Notes under the pieces: model-generated | What the model was told of the DNA's origin: nothing | The model's input: only the letters and a program-made list of their open reading frames with translations | Databases searched by the model: none | Part shown: positions 1-10,706 of the stretch, piece after piece | Layout of the letters: each line of letters starts with the position of its first letter | Numbering within the stretch: position 1 is the stretch's first letter | Assembly: GCF_033473495.1 (NCBI RefSeq) | Contig: NC_088937.1 | Coordinates: 3,038,001-3,102,000 of the forward strand | Reading direction: 5' to 3' | DNA: 64,000 nucleotides | From: Cercospora beticola | Lineage: Eukaryota > Ascomycota > Dothideomycetes > Mycosphaerellales > Mycosphaerellaceae | Position numbers and translations under genes: made by a program

Positions 1-1022
1 CTTGTCCCGCAGAAGCTGTTCTGACTTGATGCGATCGTGCTCTGTGATCTTGCTAGATCTGGGATATCATCTGCCCGCCTATCGAGGGCGGGCGGTGCTG
101 AGGATATCGGCTGCGAAGAGAGTCCACCAGTCTTATGTAGCCCGCAGAATGGCATGAGCTCATTTGAGCTCGAGTTTATGGCGCTGATGCTCGGTCGCGA
201 GGGCGCCGCAGACGAGTGTGATTGAGAGGGATCCGAGCTTGGGAACGGGAACCCCGGCGACCCCAACGTCTTATGTGTTTTGTATCCTTCTGGTACCGAC
301 TTGCGGACTCTCATGCCGACGCTGAGCAGCGAAGATTGTGTTGCATCGTCGAGTGGAGGGGACAGTGGTGATCTCGCGTTCGTTGCCCGGCCAAAGAAAG
401 AGTTCAGTGTCGTCTGGTTGGAGGGTTGGTATTGTCGCTTTCGTGTATGGCCCGACATGGCGTTGGCTGGTATTTACTGCTTTGGTCGCGATGTCTGTGC
501 AAAGGCGGAGCAGTCGTGAGCGTTGTCGTTGCTGAGAGAGCCGTGCACGATGACGGAAATGGCAGGAGAGACACGTCGGAACGCGTCGAGGTGGAGGCAG
601 GAATAACCGGCGTGTAATTGGCTCGATCACACAAGCCTTGCACTTGGTTCGTGACTTTACCTGGCACTTTCATCAGCGTGATATTCTTGTTGGCAGCAAC
701 CATCCTGCACGGGATATGCCATCATGCGAATACGACCTTGGGCAATCTACCGGCCAGCCGTGGACTGTTGAACGGCATCGAGATGGCACGAAGGCTTGAA
801 TGCCGGATCTTTCCCACGCTGCGCTGCGCTGGCGGAGACACACGTGCGGCGAGAGCCTACGATATGGTGCGGAGAGCATTTTACACAATGGATCCCGCTG
901 TCGATCGCATCTTTGTGGTTCCTCAAGGGCTGATCCGTGAAGAAGCGAAGCGGAGCTGGAGCAAAGATTTCATTTGAGCAGACGTGATGACCTCCTGGGT
1001 CTTCATCTGCTGCTACCTTTTC

Positions 1023-1156
1023 TGTACACGCACGGAACCAATATGGCTCTTCCATCTCGAGCAGCAACACGCTGTGGTGCAAGCTCTGCTGTACAAGCGT
1101 GGAACCCATACAGCTCTCCCATTCCAAGCAGCAACATTCTGTGGTGTTCATCCTTC
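1023..1156. repeat. degenerate 67-bp tandem duplication
   Basis: Two adjacent units of about 67 bp (1023-1089 and 1090-1156) align along their length. Shared blocks include TGTACA at the start, GGAACC, CTCT and GCAGCAACA followed by CTGTGGTG. The copies have diverged by substitutions, so the duplication is not recent. It lies downstream of the PHD-type gene. Confidence 0.6.
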
Positions 1157-1169
1157 ACTTGGCCGGCCA

Positions 1170-1259
1170 AAGAAGTCAAGAACACAATGCTAGCCTCCCA
1201 AAAAGTCAATCACACAACGCAAGCCTCCCAAAAAGTCAATCACACAACGCAAGCCTCAC
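1170..1259. repeat. 30-bp tandem repeat, about three copies
   Basis: Units 1192-1221 and 1222-1251 are identical 30-mers that begin AGCCTCCC and contain AAAAAGTCAATCACACAACG. A diverged partial copy precedes them (1170-1191) and an 8-bp partial follows (1252-1259). The array ends about 30 bp from the stop codon of the PHD-type gene, so it probably lies in that gene's 3' UTR. Confidence 0.75.
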
Positions 1260-1287
1260 AACTCGTCTCTCTCCACAGCACCTAGCT

Positions 1288-3163
1288 TCAGTCCTTGCGG
1301 CGATTGTCCATTCGCAAAGTCATGGACACTCCAAGTCTGTACGGCTGCCCAGGGCGTTCGACCTTGGTACGCTTCGCTGGACCATCGTTTGCTGCAACTG
1401 GGACACTCTGGGCCGCATCACCGCCATTGGTCTGGTCGGGAGTCTGCTCGTCCGTTTCCATCGGCTCGTCCGTTTCCATCGGCTCGTCCGTTTCCATCGG
1501 CTCGTCCGTTTCCATCGGCTCGTCCATTTCCATCGCATCGCGCTTCTGCGGCTTTGGAGGCGGGAAATTGATCTGCTGAGATTTGGCCAGCAGTGCTCTC
1601 CAGTGCTCGTCGGTCAAGACTTTGCCCTCATTCATCTCCTCCTCGATTGCAGCGAAGTGAGAATCGACAAGAGCTCTCTGTTCATCCGACACTGCTCTCT
1701 TCATCATCACGCCCTTCTGAATCATCAGTTTTGGCATGTACTGCAGCAAGAAGTCTGCGTGGAGTCTGTCCCGCTTTCTCTGCTTCGCAATCCCGTTCTC
1801 GAAGAGGTCAAGAGCATCGCATTTCTTGCATGTGAAGACCTCATCCTGAGCTTGCCGGAAATGCTCAAAGTCAGCCTTCAGGAACTCGTCGCGGTCGGGC
1901 AAATCATAGTGCGCCTCGCCTTGAAAACCTTTTCCGACACAGCCTGGATGGAAAGGCTTGCTGCACGTGTCGCACTGTAGCATGTACTGCAGGTCCATCG
2001 AGCGGCATGTGCAATGCGTTGCGAAAGGTTCCTTGGCTTCTCCGACATTTGACCATTCTCCACCACGAACATCTTCAAGCACCAAGAGGTGACTTGGGTG
2101 ATCTCTCAAATGAAGATGGTAAGCGCTCGCGTTGCATGAACCGCACAGGATGAATTCCGAGTTATTTTCCGTGCACTGTCGGCAGCGGTACAGCTCCTCG
2201 GTCAAGGCTTTGCCGCATTCGCCGCAAACATCGCAAGCTCTCGTTGGATGCGTTGAGGTGGAGATGGCGGGCGTATTGCTCTTCTTGCTCTTAGCTGGAC
2301 GCGATCGGCGCTTAGCCGGTGCGACGTTCTCGAAACCCATCATACCAATCTTGCGTTCTGCATCATCGAAGACTCTGTCTGTCTCTGTTTCGAGCCGATC
2401 GCCTCGAATACGTCGAGTCTGTCTTCCGTTCTGCGCAAGAAGGAGAGTTCTGGTGGCGCTGTCCATACTAGCGTTGAGCTCGTCTGCTGTCACGATTGTC
2501 GAAGCACGACGTCGCGAGCTCTTGATCGGAGGATCTTCTCGGCGTTCAGGAGATTGACTGGTCTTGCGGAAGAGCGCCTTGTATTTCTCAGGGGGATGCA
2601 GGCTCCGGCTCTTTAACTGTGCCAACTCCGACTTCTGCTTTTCCCACTGGTTATCGGCCTCCTGGCTACGACCGCGCACGTGGCCTAGTTGACAGACCCG
2701 GCCCTTGATTTGGCGACCAGTCTTTGGGTTTTTCTTCGGCGCAAACACTTGCTTGTCAACGTAATGACTCGGATCCGGACACTCGAAAGGCTTGAAAGCT
2801 GCCTTCAGATCTGATCCTGTGTCTCGAGTGGCGGGCATGCAATTCGAACCACAGATTTCGGGCTCGACGGTGACGATGTCATGTCCGCACTTGAGGCGAT
2901 GGAAGTGAGGGCGGTGCAGATAAGGCGCCTCTGTCAAAGACGTCAGTGAACGATACCGAAGAAGATGCCTTCTAGCCACCACACTTACCGAAACACTGCG
3001 TGGAGAAAGTGCGGCCTTGCGAGTCCTTTGCGCGCTCCCTTGCCGGGGCTTGAGCGACGAACAGTTCTTCTTGCGGTGTTGGGGAACGATCCATGGGCTC
3101 GTCATCGTCCACGGCTTCTTGCTTGATGCGCACTGGAGGCGCCGCGCGGTATGGGGGGTTCAT
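1288..3163 (-). CDS. PHD/ZZ-type zinc-finger protein with acidic DEPMET repeats
   Basis: Two exons, 3163-2989 and 2930-1288, encode 605 aa. The intron (2988-2931) starts GTAAGT and ends ACAG, and joining restores a frame that keeps the Cys pairs LKCGH and ICGSNC together. Around residues 288-340 a ZZ-like module is visible (CDVCGECG, CRQC, LCGSC, then HLHLRDHPSHLLVL). Around residues 355-430 there is a PHD-like finger (THCTCRS, QCDTCSKPFHPGC, FTCKKC). The C-terminus carries four to five DEPMET repeats and basic residues. Such fingers usually read histone tails or bridge chromatin proteins, so a nuclear chromatin role is inferred. I do not recognise a named orthologue. The start was chosen because the single-exon alternative at 3105 lacks the coherent acidic N-terminus. 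Confidence 0.8.
1447..1536 (-). repeat. 18-bp coding minisatellite (DEPMET units)
   Basis: Four perfect 18-bp units, read on the plus strand as CTCGTCCGTTTCCATCGG, run from 1447 to 1518. A fifth with two substitutions follows (1519-1536). On the minus strand each unit encodes six residues of the DEPMET series, so copy number can change without shifting frame. It makes an acidic tail segment in the PHD-type protein. Confidence 0.9.
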
Positions 3164-5482
3164 GGTTCTGCAGATCTGGTTTGGTCAGCAAAACTGACCG
3201 GACGCGAACTCGATCTCTTCAGCGCACGCCGCGCAAGAATTGGGCAGTTCTTGCGGACCACCGTTGCACTCGAGGTGAATGGGTGTTTGTATTTATATGG
3301 ACGACGCGGGGCGTGACGCGCTGCGTTCGGTTCAATGCCGGCTTAGGCGACCGTTCAGGCAACAAACAAGGGGGCAGGGCAGGGCCTCACTTGCTTCTTC
3401 AGTTTCAACTGGTTCAGCAAAGCTGCTCACTGTCGCCCTTCCATAGCTGGACTCGCTGCGGCCAATGAGATGTCTCCAGACAACACTGCACTTCTCGACG
3501 GTTGGCGAAAAACCGGTGCATCTCAGGAGCTGTGCAACAGTCGCGCAGCTTGAGCAGCGCATCGAATCATCGGCATTCGAGGCCTTGAGGTTTCAATCTT
3601 CGCCTCTCATTCTGTATCAACGCCGTATGCTGGCGGCGGGAAGCGCTATTTCTCCGTGACAGGAGAGTGATCTGTTTGCTCATAAGCTCGGCCCAGGTCA
3701 AACTCCTGCCATCAGCTGCTGCATGGGAGGCGAGAAGCAATCGCTCGACGTTATTCTCTCTCCAAGACCTGAGCGACTTGCCTGCTCCCTGAGCGACGAA
3801 GACTCGTGCCGTGCAGTGCAGAGCCCTCTAATACACGCGTGCATGCACCTTCTGCCGTGGCCTACAGCTAAGCAGAAACTCATATTTGCTCTGCATGCAT
3901 TCTTCTTCCGCCCATGGCGACCTTCCCAGAGTGGCATTCGACCAATGACAGCACCCGGGTAAATCAAGCAGAAATCACTGAAATGGCATTGGAACGGGCC
4001 GCAAGAGGTGAGTGAGGAGGTCTCATCTGTATGCTTTTTGAATCCAATTGCCAGGGTGCTCACGGAGGACGACTCAGATTGCGAGGCTGCTGGACAATGG
4101 CTTCGATCTGGGAACAAATCTTGAAGACTCGCTGGTGACTTCTGCAACAACACAACTGGCAGACAGTGGCAGTTAGTGTGAAGCTAAAGCTATGTGCGTA
4201 AAGCCACACGCTACGGAGCCACGCACAAGAAAGCCACGCACCACGGAGCTCCCGAAGTCGCGCGCGCCGGTTGGAAGACAAGCAGGGACCGCAGTGTTGC
4301 TAATAAGAAGCGAATAGGTCACATGCGAAGGCCACCGAATTTACATTGCGCTCAAGCACGTCCTAGCTCTACTTTGTGATGGTTCGATGAACCTCCTGCA
4401 TCACACGCAAGTGCAAGTACCACCTCCAACTTCCAGCTGTGATGCGAAGGCCGCTTGACTACCACGATGCATGACAAAGAACAATCTGGCCGTCTAGGTG
4501 AGCCTTCACCATCGGTACACAGGTCAGCAAAGAACAGTACCGGTGATTGCACGTCCGTATGGTCTGCACGCTGAAGACCGCCCCATGGCACCAGCAACCA
4601 CGTGGGTGCCAAAGGTGCATCTAGATTTGGCTAGCATCTTGGCAGGCTCGCTCCATTTACCTATTCGGTCCAGCGTTGAGTTCTGCATTAGCCAGACCTC
4701 AGCTGCACTGACCCTCTGTTTGGCGAGTCTTGCGCCACAGCAAGTGAAAGTGCAGCGGCAAGCTGCGTCCCGAAAATTTCATATTATGTCTTGGATCCCA
4801 CCCACGAGGTTATGCACTGATCAAGGACTTTTGCTCCTTCCCAAATCAAACGCCGATAGCCCTTCGGACGGGAACACTTTTGACAAAATCGTGGACAGCA
4901 GCAGTAGCTTGTCACCGGGTTTACTAGACTGCGCGTTTGCTGTATGCACAACGCACACACTGCAGCCTCCAATCGCTATACGCGAGGTGGACTTCGTGTT
5001 CTGAGCCGTCCAGCACGCTACTGATCTGCGTTAAGACGCCTACTATTGGACTTAGCGGTGCCAAGAAGCTGCACTTCAGAGGTTGTCCGTGAGCCCAGAT
5101 TGCATTGATCGGTAGGCACCATCCTAAAGCGGACGGGGCAGAAGTCGGTCGTCCCACAAAGTCGCTGGCGTCGTGCAGTCCACCTGCAGGACTATCGCAA
5201 ACTGGACCAATAATGTACGAGCAGCAATGCTCAAGCCTCAAAAGTCTGTGGCTAGGCCAAGAGACCGTGGAGTCCACCTAGGTAGCTCCTGGCGACCTCG
5301 TGGAAAGTAAGCGCCCACGCGCCTTCTGCGCCTTCTACGCCTCACGCCAGAAGCTGTGTCTAGCACATGCCGGCTCTCGCGGTGGAACGCCTCGACTCAC
5401 AGCCATCGCTTGCGAAGTCCAACAATGGACAGGGCGTTGACACATGGCTAGATCTGGATGTTGGCAACATCTTCGAGAGTAA
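3164..5482. other. gene-free stretch between the PHD gene and the PAN-domain gene
   Basis: About 2.3 kb with only short overlapping frames on both strands. None has a recognisable domain, a convincing start context or plausible introns. It holds the divergent promoters of the flanking genes. I see no mobile element, tRNA or clear repeat in it. Confidence 0.5.
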
Positions 5483-5491
5483 GATATATAC
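5483..5491 (+). promoter_or_regulatory. TATA-like box upstream of the PAN-domain gene
   Basis: The string GATATATAC lies about 65-70 bp before the chosen ATG at 5556. It falls inside the in-frame N-terminal extension of the longer frame. This placement supports the downstream ATG, which also opens with a signal peptide, as the true start. Confidence 0.4.
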
Positions 5492-5555
5492 ACACGGTAA
5501 TGTCGCGTCCACTTCGATCATTCACATCCTTATCACGCATCTAAGTTTTGCAGCC

Positions 5556-7571
5556 ATGCAGCTCCTTGAGTTGGCTCTGTTGATCGGCGCCGCTTCTGCG
5601 AACCCTTTGGGTCAGCTCTTTGAACGACAAGCCAACGCAGCATGTACAGCCACATACCTTGCCAGCTGTACAGGAGCAGCAGGCACCTCTGCGAGAGCCT
5701 GGTGCACAAACCAAGGATACAATAGAATCACACAAACTCGGACGAATGTGAACTGGAGGACCGTTCAGACTACATCCACGATGTACACGTCTACTTCGAC
5801 ATTCAGCGCACCAACAAGTACCAGAACAGTCAGCTCTGTGAAGACTTCGATCATCACGACTACAACCACCAGCACGACAACTGTTGACAGCACTACGACT
5901 ATACCTGTTACAGGCTCAATTACAGGCTGCCCTGTTTATATCCCACCACAACCTGTCGCTCCGGAGATTGAGCCACCAGTCGAAGGAGGAGAAGGAGAAG
6001 AACCAACGACGCCAGCAGACCCCGCGTGGCAACCTCGTGAAAAGCCAGCCGCCTGCGTGGAGCAATCACGTCATGTTTATACCGATTCCAATGGCGAATC
6101 CTACGAGTATATTCGCTGCCCAGGTCACGGCGACTCAACGATCGGTGTAAATCGTGATGCCAACGTGGATGTGTCCAGCTTCGATGAATGTGCAAAATTC
6201 TGCCGCTATGAGGACCGTTGCGCGGGCTTCAATTGGGCCACGAACAACCCTGGTACATGCAATGTCGCCGTCGGAGGCGTGGGCAGGCTGCAGACTTTCG
6301 AGAACCCCGTCGCAGCGCCTTGGTATTATCACCATCTCGTCGGTAGAACCGATCCAGTTGCAGCACTACCAGAACAATGCACATCCACGCAAGAAGATCA
6401 CTACGTGGATGTCGACGGCGTACGTCGAACTTATAAGTCCTGCTGGGGTCACGCCGATGCAACTATTTCAAACGATTACCCCATTCGGTATAATCCTCCT
6501 GTCGATACGCCCACTGTTGAGGCTTGCGCTGCACAGTGTCGACAGACGAAAAAATGTGCCGGGTTCAATTGGTTGGGTGGAAATAATTGCAATATTGTTG
6601 TGGGTCGGCCCGGGAGATGGAATCCGATGCAACCAGGTCAATGGAGATACTACCATTTCACTGGTGAGACGGTAGTAGGACCTACTGCAAACAACGGATC
6701 CAGGGCCAATGCCATGTTCAAACGTCAAGCAAGCGGAACTTTGCCCAAGCCTACCTGCGTTCGAGCGACCAACGCCGCTCAGACATCCTCTGCCTGCCGA
6801 TGTGCGATTCCTACCCCAACTACCACCACAGCGGTGGTTCAAGCCACGTCGACTCGAACCCTCACGATCAATCGCAGCCTCGTTTCCACCACGACCGTTA
6901 CGCCTACAGCTGTTACAACACAAATCCGCACTACCACCCTCACAAGGCAAAAGAAGCTGGTCAGCACGTCGACTATCATGCACACCGTCGAGTCCATTGT
7001 GACACGGACGATCGCGTCCATCCCGACAGGTTTCTACATTGCCGACAACTACGAGGAAGATTCTCGCCACTTTGTTGAATGGCCCGCAGATTCGGATGAG
7101 GTCTTCTACCACGTCCAGTACGACTTCAACTCCGCAGACGACGAGTGGGCCCCCACTGTCTTCAAGCTTGACGGCCAGACTCTTAGCGTTGCCGACTTGG
7201 ACGACCAAGAAGGTACTCTTGAGAACTACGTCGTCGTCGGCAAAAATCACGACGCAGACGGCATGCAAACTGGCAACCCTGACGACGGTGTCCACATCGT
7301 CGCTACACAAGGCGGTGGTGGTAATGACGCCGTGGACTGCAGGATCGAAGCGACTGAAAATGATCAGTGTGCTTTGATGTGCACTTCTGGCAGCTATAAT
7401 GTCAACTCGAGAGACAACGATGGAACTTGGAGTCTCATGTCTGAGGCGACAGAGTACCAGTTCACGAATTATGTGTTTGCTGCTAATGTTGCTTTGGAGG
7501 AGAAGAGGAGTGAGTTCCGGAAGAGGGAGATGGAGCTTAGAAGAGCTGCTTCCAAGGCGAAGAAGCGTTGA
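5556..7571 (+). CDS. secreted protein with two PAN/apple-like domains and Thr-rich linkers
   Basis: A single exon of 671 aa. The frame stays open back to 5367, but the ATG at 5556 begins a clear signal peptide (MQLLELALLIGAASA) followed by a possible Kex2-like site (LFERQ), and a TATA-like box sits just upstream. After a Cys-bearing N-terminus comes a long Thr/Ser-rich stretch, likely O-glycosylated. Two PAN-like modules follow, each with paired Cys and a CAGFNW signature (FCRYEDRCAGFNW, QCRQTKKCAGFNW). A second Thr-rich stretch precedes a C-terminal globular region with FYIADNYEEDS and four Cys, ending in a basic Arg/Lys-rich tail. PAN modules bind carbohydrate or protein, so a cell-surface or extracellular adhesive role is inferred. 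I know no named orthologue. Confidence 0.8.
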   Translation: MQLLELALLIGAASANPLGQLFERQANAACTATYLASCTGAAGTSARAWCTNQGYNRITQTRTNVNWRTVQTTSTMYTSTSTFSAPTSTRTVSSVKTSIITTTTTSTTTVDSTTTIPVTGSITGCPVYIPPQPVAPEIEPPVEGGEGEEPTTPADPAWQPREKPAACVEQSRHVYTDSNGESYEYIRCPGHGDSTIGVNRDANVDVSSFDECAKFCRYEDRCAGFNWATNNPGTCNVAVGGVGRLQTFENPVAAPWYYHHLVGRTDPVAALPEQCTSTQEDHYVDVDGVRRTYKSCWGHADATISNDYPIRYNPPVDTPTVEACAAQCRQTKKCAGFNWLGGNNCNIVVGRPGRWNPMQPGQWRYYHFTGETVVGPTANNGSRANAMFKRQASGTLPKPTCVRATNAAQTSSACRCAIPTPTTTTAVVQATSTRTLTINRSLVSTTTVTPTAVTTQIRTTTLTRQKKLVSTSTIMHTVESIVTRTIASIPTGFYIADNYEEDSRHFVEWPADSDEVFYHVQYDFNSADDEWAPTVFKLDGQTLSVADLDDQEGTLENYVVVGKNHDADGMQTGNPDDGVHIVATQGGGGNDAVDCRIEATENDQCALMCTSGSYNVNSRDNDGTWSLMSEATEYQFTNYVFAANVALEEKRSEFRKREMELRRAASKAKKR

Positions 7572-7769
7572 GTGGTTTGACGTAGAAACGTTTTTGTCGT
7601 AGCAATTTTAGCGTAGCACATGCATGGGAGATCCTCTCTTGAGCGAAATATTACGATCTTGATCGCATACACATTTGATTCAAATTCTATTCAGCATCCA
7701 TGACTGTTCACATTGCACGAGTTGTCTACGACGAGGGACAACAATCCAACACGTTGCGTAGGCTGACTT
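7572..7769. other. 3' flank of the PAN-domain gene
   Basis: Short non-coding stretch up to the transposon-like element. It presumably holds the 3' UTR of the PAN-domain gene; nothing else is visible. Confidence 0.5.
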
Positions 7770-7771
7770 TA

Positions 7772-8199
7772 ACGTGTTTGATAAGCAACCTGATCAGACA
7801 GCCATCCTGATCAGGCCAAATCAGGCCGAAATCTGAGATTCTGAAAATGCAACAACACGACAACGCCGGCAGATATAGTGTTCAAACAAAAGCTAAGAGA
7901 GATATTAGGAGTCCTAGGTCTAGGTTTATAGGACAAAGCAATAGCTCGTCTCTGCAACTCCCTCGTTATAGCAGTCCCACTGCTTTTTCAAGGCCTATAT
8001 CTTGATTTTAAGCCCTACAGTACTATAGCAAGTCCTAGACTCTAGGAAATTTATATTATAATACTCCTCGAGCTACAATCAAAGTACTAAGGCTATAGCT
8101 ATCTGCGTTGTCGTGTTATCGCATTTCAAAAATCTTAGATTTCGGCCTGATTTGGCCTGATCAGGATGGCTGTCTGATCAGATTGCTTATCAAACACGT
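7772..8199. mobile_element. MITE-like element with 95-bp terminal inverted repeats
   Basis: Terminal inverted repeats occupy 7772-7866 and 8105-8199. Each is 95 bp, beginning ACGTGTTTGATAAGCA, and they differ at about seven positions, most of them transitions. The element is bounded on both sides by TA (7770-7771 and 8200-8201), consistent with a TA target duplication. The 238-bp core is AT- and TpA-rich with no open frame, so the element is non-autonomous. TA duplication and ends starting ACGT fit the Fot1/pogo branch of the Tc1/mariner superfamily. The TpA-rich core and transition differences are compatible with repeat-induced point mutation. Confidence 0.9.
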
Positions 8200-8201
8200 T
8201 A

Positions 8202-8687
8202 GTTAGTGCAGAAGCTGTTTGATTGAGTGACCGGGCCCGAATTCAATTCACGGCAGCAGGCATAACATCACCATCTGTGCAACACAACCTTGATGACAGC
8301 AACTCAACCCACGACTTTAATGCATCTTTGCTGCAACAGTTGACAGAGCTGTGAGACAACGTTGAAAGTAAGATCGATTTTTCTTGCATCACTCTGCGCT
8401 CATGACAGAAGGATCATAGATGTCAATGAATACGCCAAGGAATCTCCACCATCCCACCTCCCTCTGGGTCGCGTGCTTCACTTTGTGTGATGATCCATCA
8501 GTATGATGAGCCGTACAGACGCCACGATGACGCCGTACCTGCATGTTGAAGAAGAGCTTCGTCTCATATTTGCGTGCTGCGATTGTAGGATTGCTTCCGT
8601 TCATCTTTCCTCTCGACGTTGACATCGTACTGAGCACATTTGAACAACATCTACCAAACCTCATCAGTAATACTTTCACAAGCAATC
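8202..8687. other. upstream region of the small hydrophilic gene
   Basis: About 490 bp between the MITE and the next start codon. No gene is visible. It should hold the promoter and 5' UTR of the downstream gene. Confidence 0.5.
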
Positions 8688-9300
8688 ATGGCAGAGAACA
8701 GAGCAGAGGGCAACAAGGGCCAGTTCAGCGCGTCTGCGCCACAGCCTGAGCCGACTATCACCAGCAAGGTAAGAAGCTTGCTGTGCTGAACGTTGCAATG
8801 ACTTCCGTCCTGAGAGCTTGCTAACATGACCTCAGCACCAACCTGGCAAGATCATTCCAGGCAGCAACGATGCTGTCCCCGAATTCGAAGCAGAAGTTCT
8901 CCCAGCGGGCAGTGCCCCACCAAAGAACACATTCGAGCCACAAACAGAAGGCGAGGTCCCTCCAGTCCAGAACTACTACAAAGATGGCGTAGGCGAGGGC
9001 GAGACGACCAAGGCCTCAGACACCATCGTGGGAGCAACATCTGGGGATGTGCACCAGGGCCTCGGCAAGCCGGTCCAAGGCCAGACTTCGAAGGAGTTGC
9101 ATGATGGTACTCATACCAGGGCTGGAGTGGAGGGTGTTGGTGGCAGTGCGAAGCAGGCTACGGTCGATCCTCACGATCCTCAGCATATTAGCCAGCGTGC
9201 ATTGGATAAGGACGAGGCGGTGGTAGGACGTGGTGAGAAGGCTTCCGCGGAGGATCGTGTGCCTGAGCCCGCGGAGACTGTTGCTGCCGAGAGGAGATAG
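8688..9300 (+). CDS. small hydrophilic, probably disordered protein
   Basis: Two exons, 8688-8768 and 8836-9300, encode 181 aa. The intron begins GTAAGA and ends CTCAG after a CTAAC branch-like site, and splicing is in phase 0. The protein is rich in Gly, Glu, Lys, Gln and Pro and has no membrane segment or signal peptide. Its middle reads like a string of short polar motifs (SGDVHQGLGKPVQGQTSKEL). The composition recalls stress-related hydrophilin or LEA-like fungal proteins, but that is only composition, and I do not recognise the family. Confidence 0.75.
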
Positions 9301-9799
9301 AGGCTTTCTGATCTAGAAGCCCATACATGGGTCATGACTTGGATGAGCTATGAGTTGTTCGAACCTCAGACTGTAATCAGCATTTGCAGTCCAGTTGATT
9401 AGTTATTGCAGTTGCAATGTGATCTTCAGTAAGATTGATCAAGCATTGTCTGCGTTTCGTGCCGGGACCAGATCATCTTATACCATCAGTACTGAGTTCT
9501 TCGTGGGCAGCAGTGGCATTGAGTCTTGATGGTGAATGATTGTGTGTGGTTGCTGTATGTGTTTGAACAGCATTGGAAAGAACTCTCTTGGTCATATTTC
9601 GTGACCTCTGTCCTCGGTCATAATTCGTGGCGCAACACTTTGCCTCGGCCTGGAGCAGCTAGCGACGGACCTCGACCTCGCCATCGATTACAGAACTAAA
9701 GCGCGGTAGAATAGGACGGTAGGTTTGTCTGTTCATTCCTTCTTCTTTCTTGGGCATCCCTCTATCAATACTCAAATCATACCGAACAAAAAGCCCATC
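9301..9799. other. gene-free stretch before the SDR gene
   Basis: About 500 bp with no supported gene; 3' UTR of the hydrophilic protein gene and promoter of the SDR gene. Confidence 0.5.
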
Positions 9800-10706
9800 A
9801 TGTCGGCCGAAGCAGACGTCAAGCTCAATGACTTCAAGAACCTCTTCTCGCTGCAAGGCAAGGTAGCTGTCGTCACCGGCGGCTCTCGAGGCCTGGGATT
9901 GCATGCTGCGTCTGGGTAAGGGAACCACTCTTCCCATACATCATTCTCTCGTAGCTGGCACTAACGGAAGCGCTACTCACAGTCTCGCTCAAGCCGGCTG
10001 CTCCAAAATCTTCATCACATCCCGCAAAGCGAAAGCCTGCGAAGAAGCCTGCGCCGCTCTCAATGCCCTCCCAAACACCCAATGTAAAGCCATTTCCGTC
10101 CCCGCTGATATCGCAAAGCCCGGAGAAGTCGAGAGACTCGTGAAAGAGGTAGAGAAACACACCGACAAAGTCGATATCCTATTCGCCAATGCCGGCGCAA
10201 CATGGGGCGAGGAATTCGATACACACCCTGAAAATGCTTTCCAGAAGGTCATGGACTTGAACGTCAAGAGTGTATTCGTCTGTTCTCAGAAATTCGCACC
10301 TTTGCTTCGTAAGGCAGGTTCGATCCAGGATCCTTCACGAATTATCATCACTGCGTCGATTGCCGGTATTGGTGTTGGAACTTTGGGTAAACAGGGAACT
10401 TATGGATACAGTGCTTCAAAGGCAGCAGCGCTTCACTTGGGCAAGAATTTGGCGCTTGAGTTGGGACCACAGGGTATTCTGGTCAACAATATTGCACCCG
10501 GCTTCTTCCCTAGCAAGATGGCTAGTGGTCTCATGGAAATGAGCGGTGGTGTGGAGAAGCTCGCGGCTGCTAGCCCAAATAAGAGGTTGGGTCACCCTGA
10601 GGATATTGCCGCTGCGGTGGTGTATCTTTGCAGTCGTGCAGGCGGGCACTTGAACGGAGCGACTATTGTACTGGATGGTGGTAGTGTGTTGCAGGCGAAG
10701 CTGTGA
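9800..10706 (+). CDS. short-chain dehydrogenase/reductase
   Basis: Two exons, 9800-9915 and 9983-10706, encode 279 aa. The intron starts GTAAGG and ends CACAG. Splicing joins the nucleotide-binding motif VTGGSRGLGLHAA to the next helix (LAQAGCSKIFITSRK). Other classical SDR features are DIA near residue 85, NAGA (residues ~105-108), a catalytic Ser in the IIITASIAG segment, and YSASK carrying the catalytic Tyr and Lys. The C-terminus has the family's PGFF and VLDGG motifs. It is a soluble NAD(P)H-dependent oxidoreductase, close in style to 3-oxoacyl-ACP-reductase/RhlG-like fungal SDRs. The substrate cannot be told from sequence. Confidence 0.92.

Larger units (their letters stand above)
1..1287. 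other. gene-free stretch left of the PHD gene, with short tandem repeats
   Basis: No open frame here resembles a known protein or has convincing introns. Frames on both strands are short and overlap one another. The right half holds two families of tandem repeats (listed separately) just beyond the stop codon of the PHD-type gene, so part of the stretch is probably its 3' untranslated region and downstream DNA. Confidence 0.5.

Noticed and set aside
73..93. Perfect 7-bp GC-rich hairpin (GCCCGCC/GGCGGGC)
   Set aside because: It is a single short palindrome with no T-tract or nearby gene end; it is likely chance in GC-rich DNA.
618..977. 119-codon plus-strand frame
   Set aside because: No domain, no homologue recognised, overlapped by minus-strand frames; left as unsupported.
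1099..1980. 293-codon plus-strand frame
   Set aside because: It is antisense to the PHD-type gene; its length and RFHRLV repeats come from the minisatellite read on the other strand.
4381..4397. GGTTCGATGAACC, resembling a tRNA T-arm
   Set aside because: The loop is too short for a T-loop, and no acceptor, D or anticodon arm can be built around it.
4498..5004. 168-codon plus-strand frame
   Set aside because: No recognisable features and no intron or promoter support.
5367..5555. In-frame N-terminal extension of the PAN-domain protein
   Set aside because: It would bury the signal peptide 63 residues inside the protein, and a TATA-like box lies within it.
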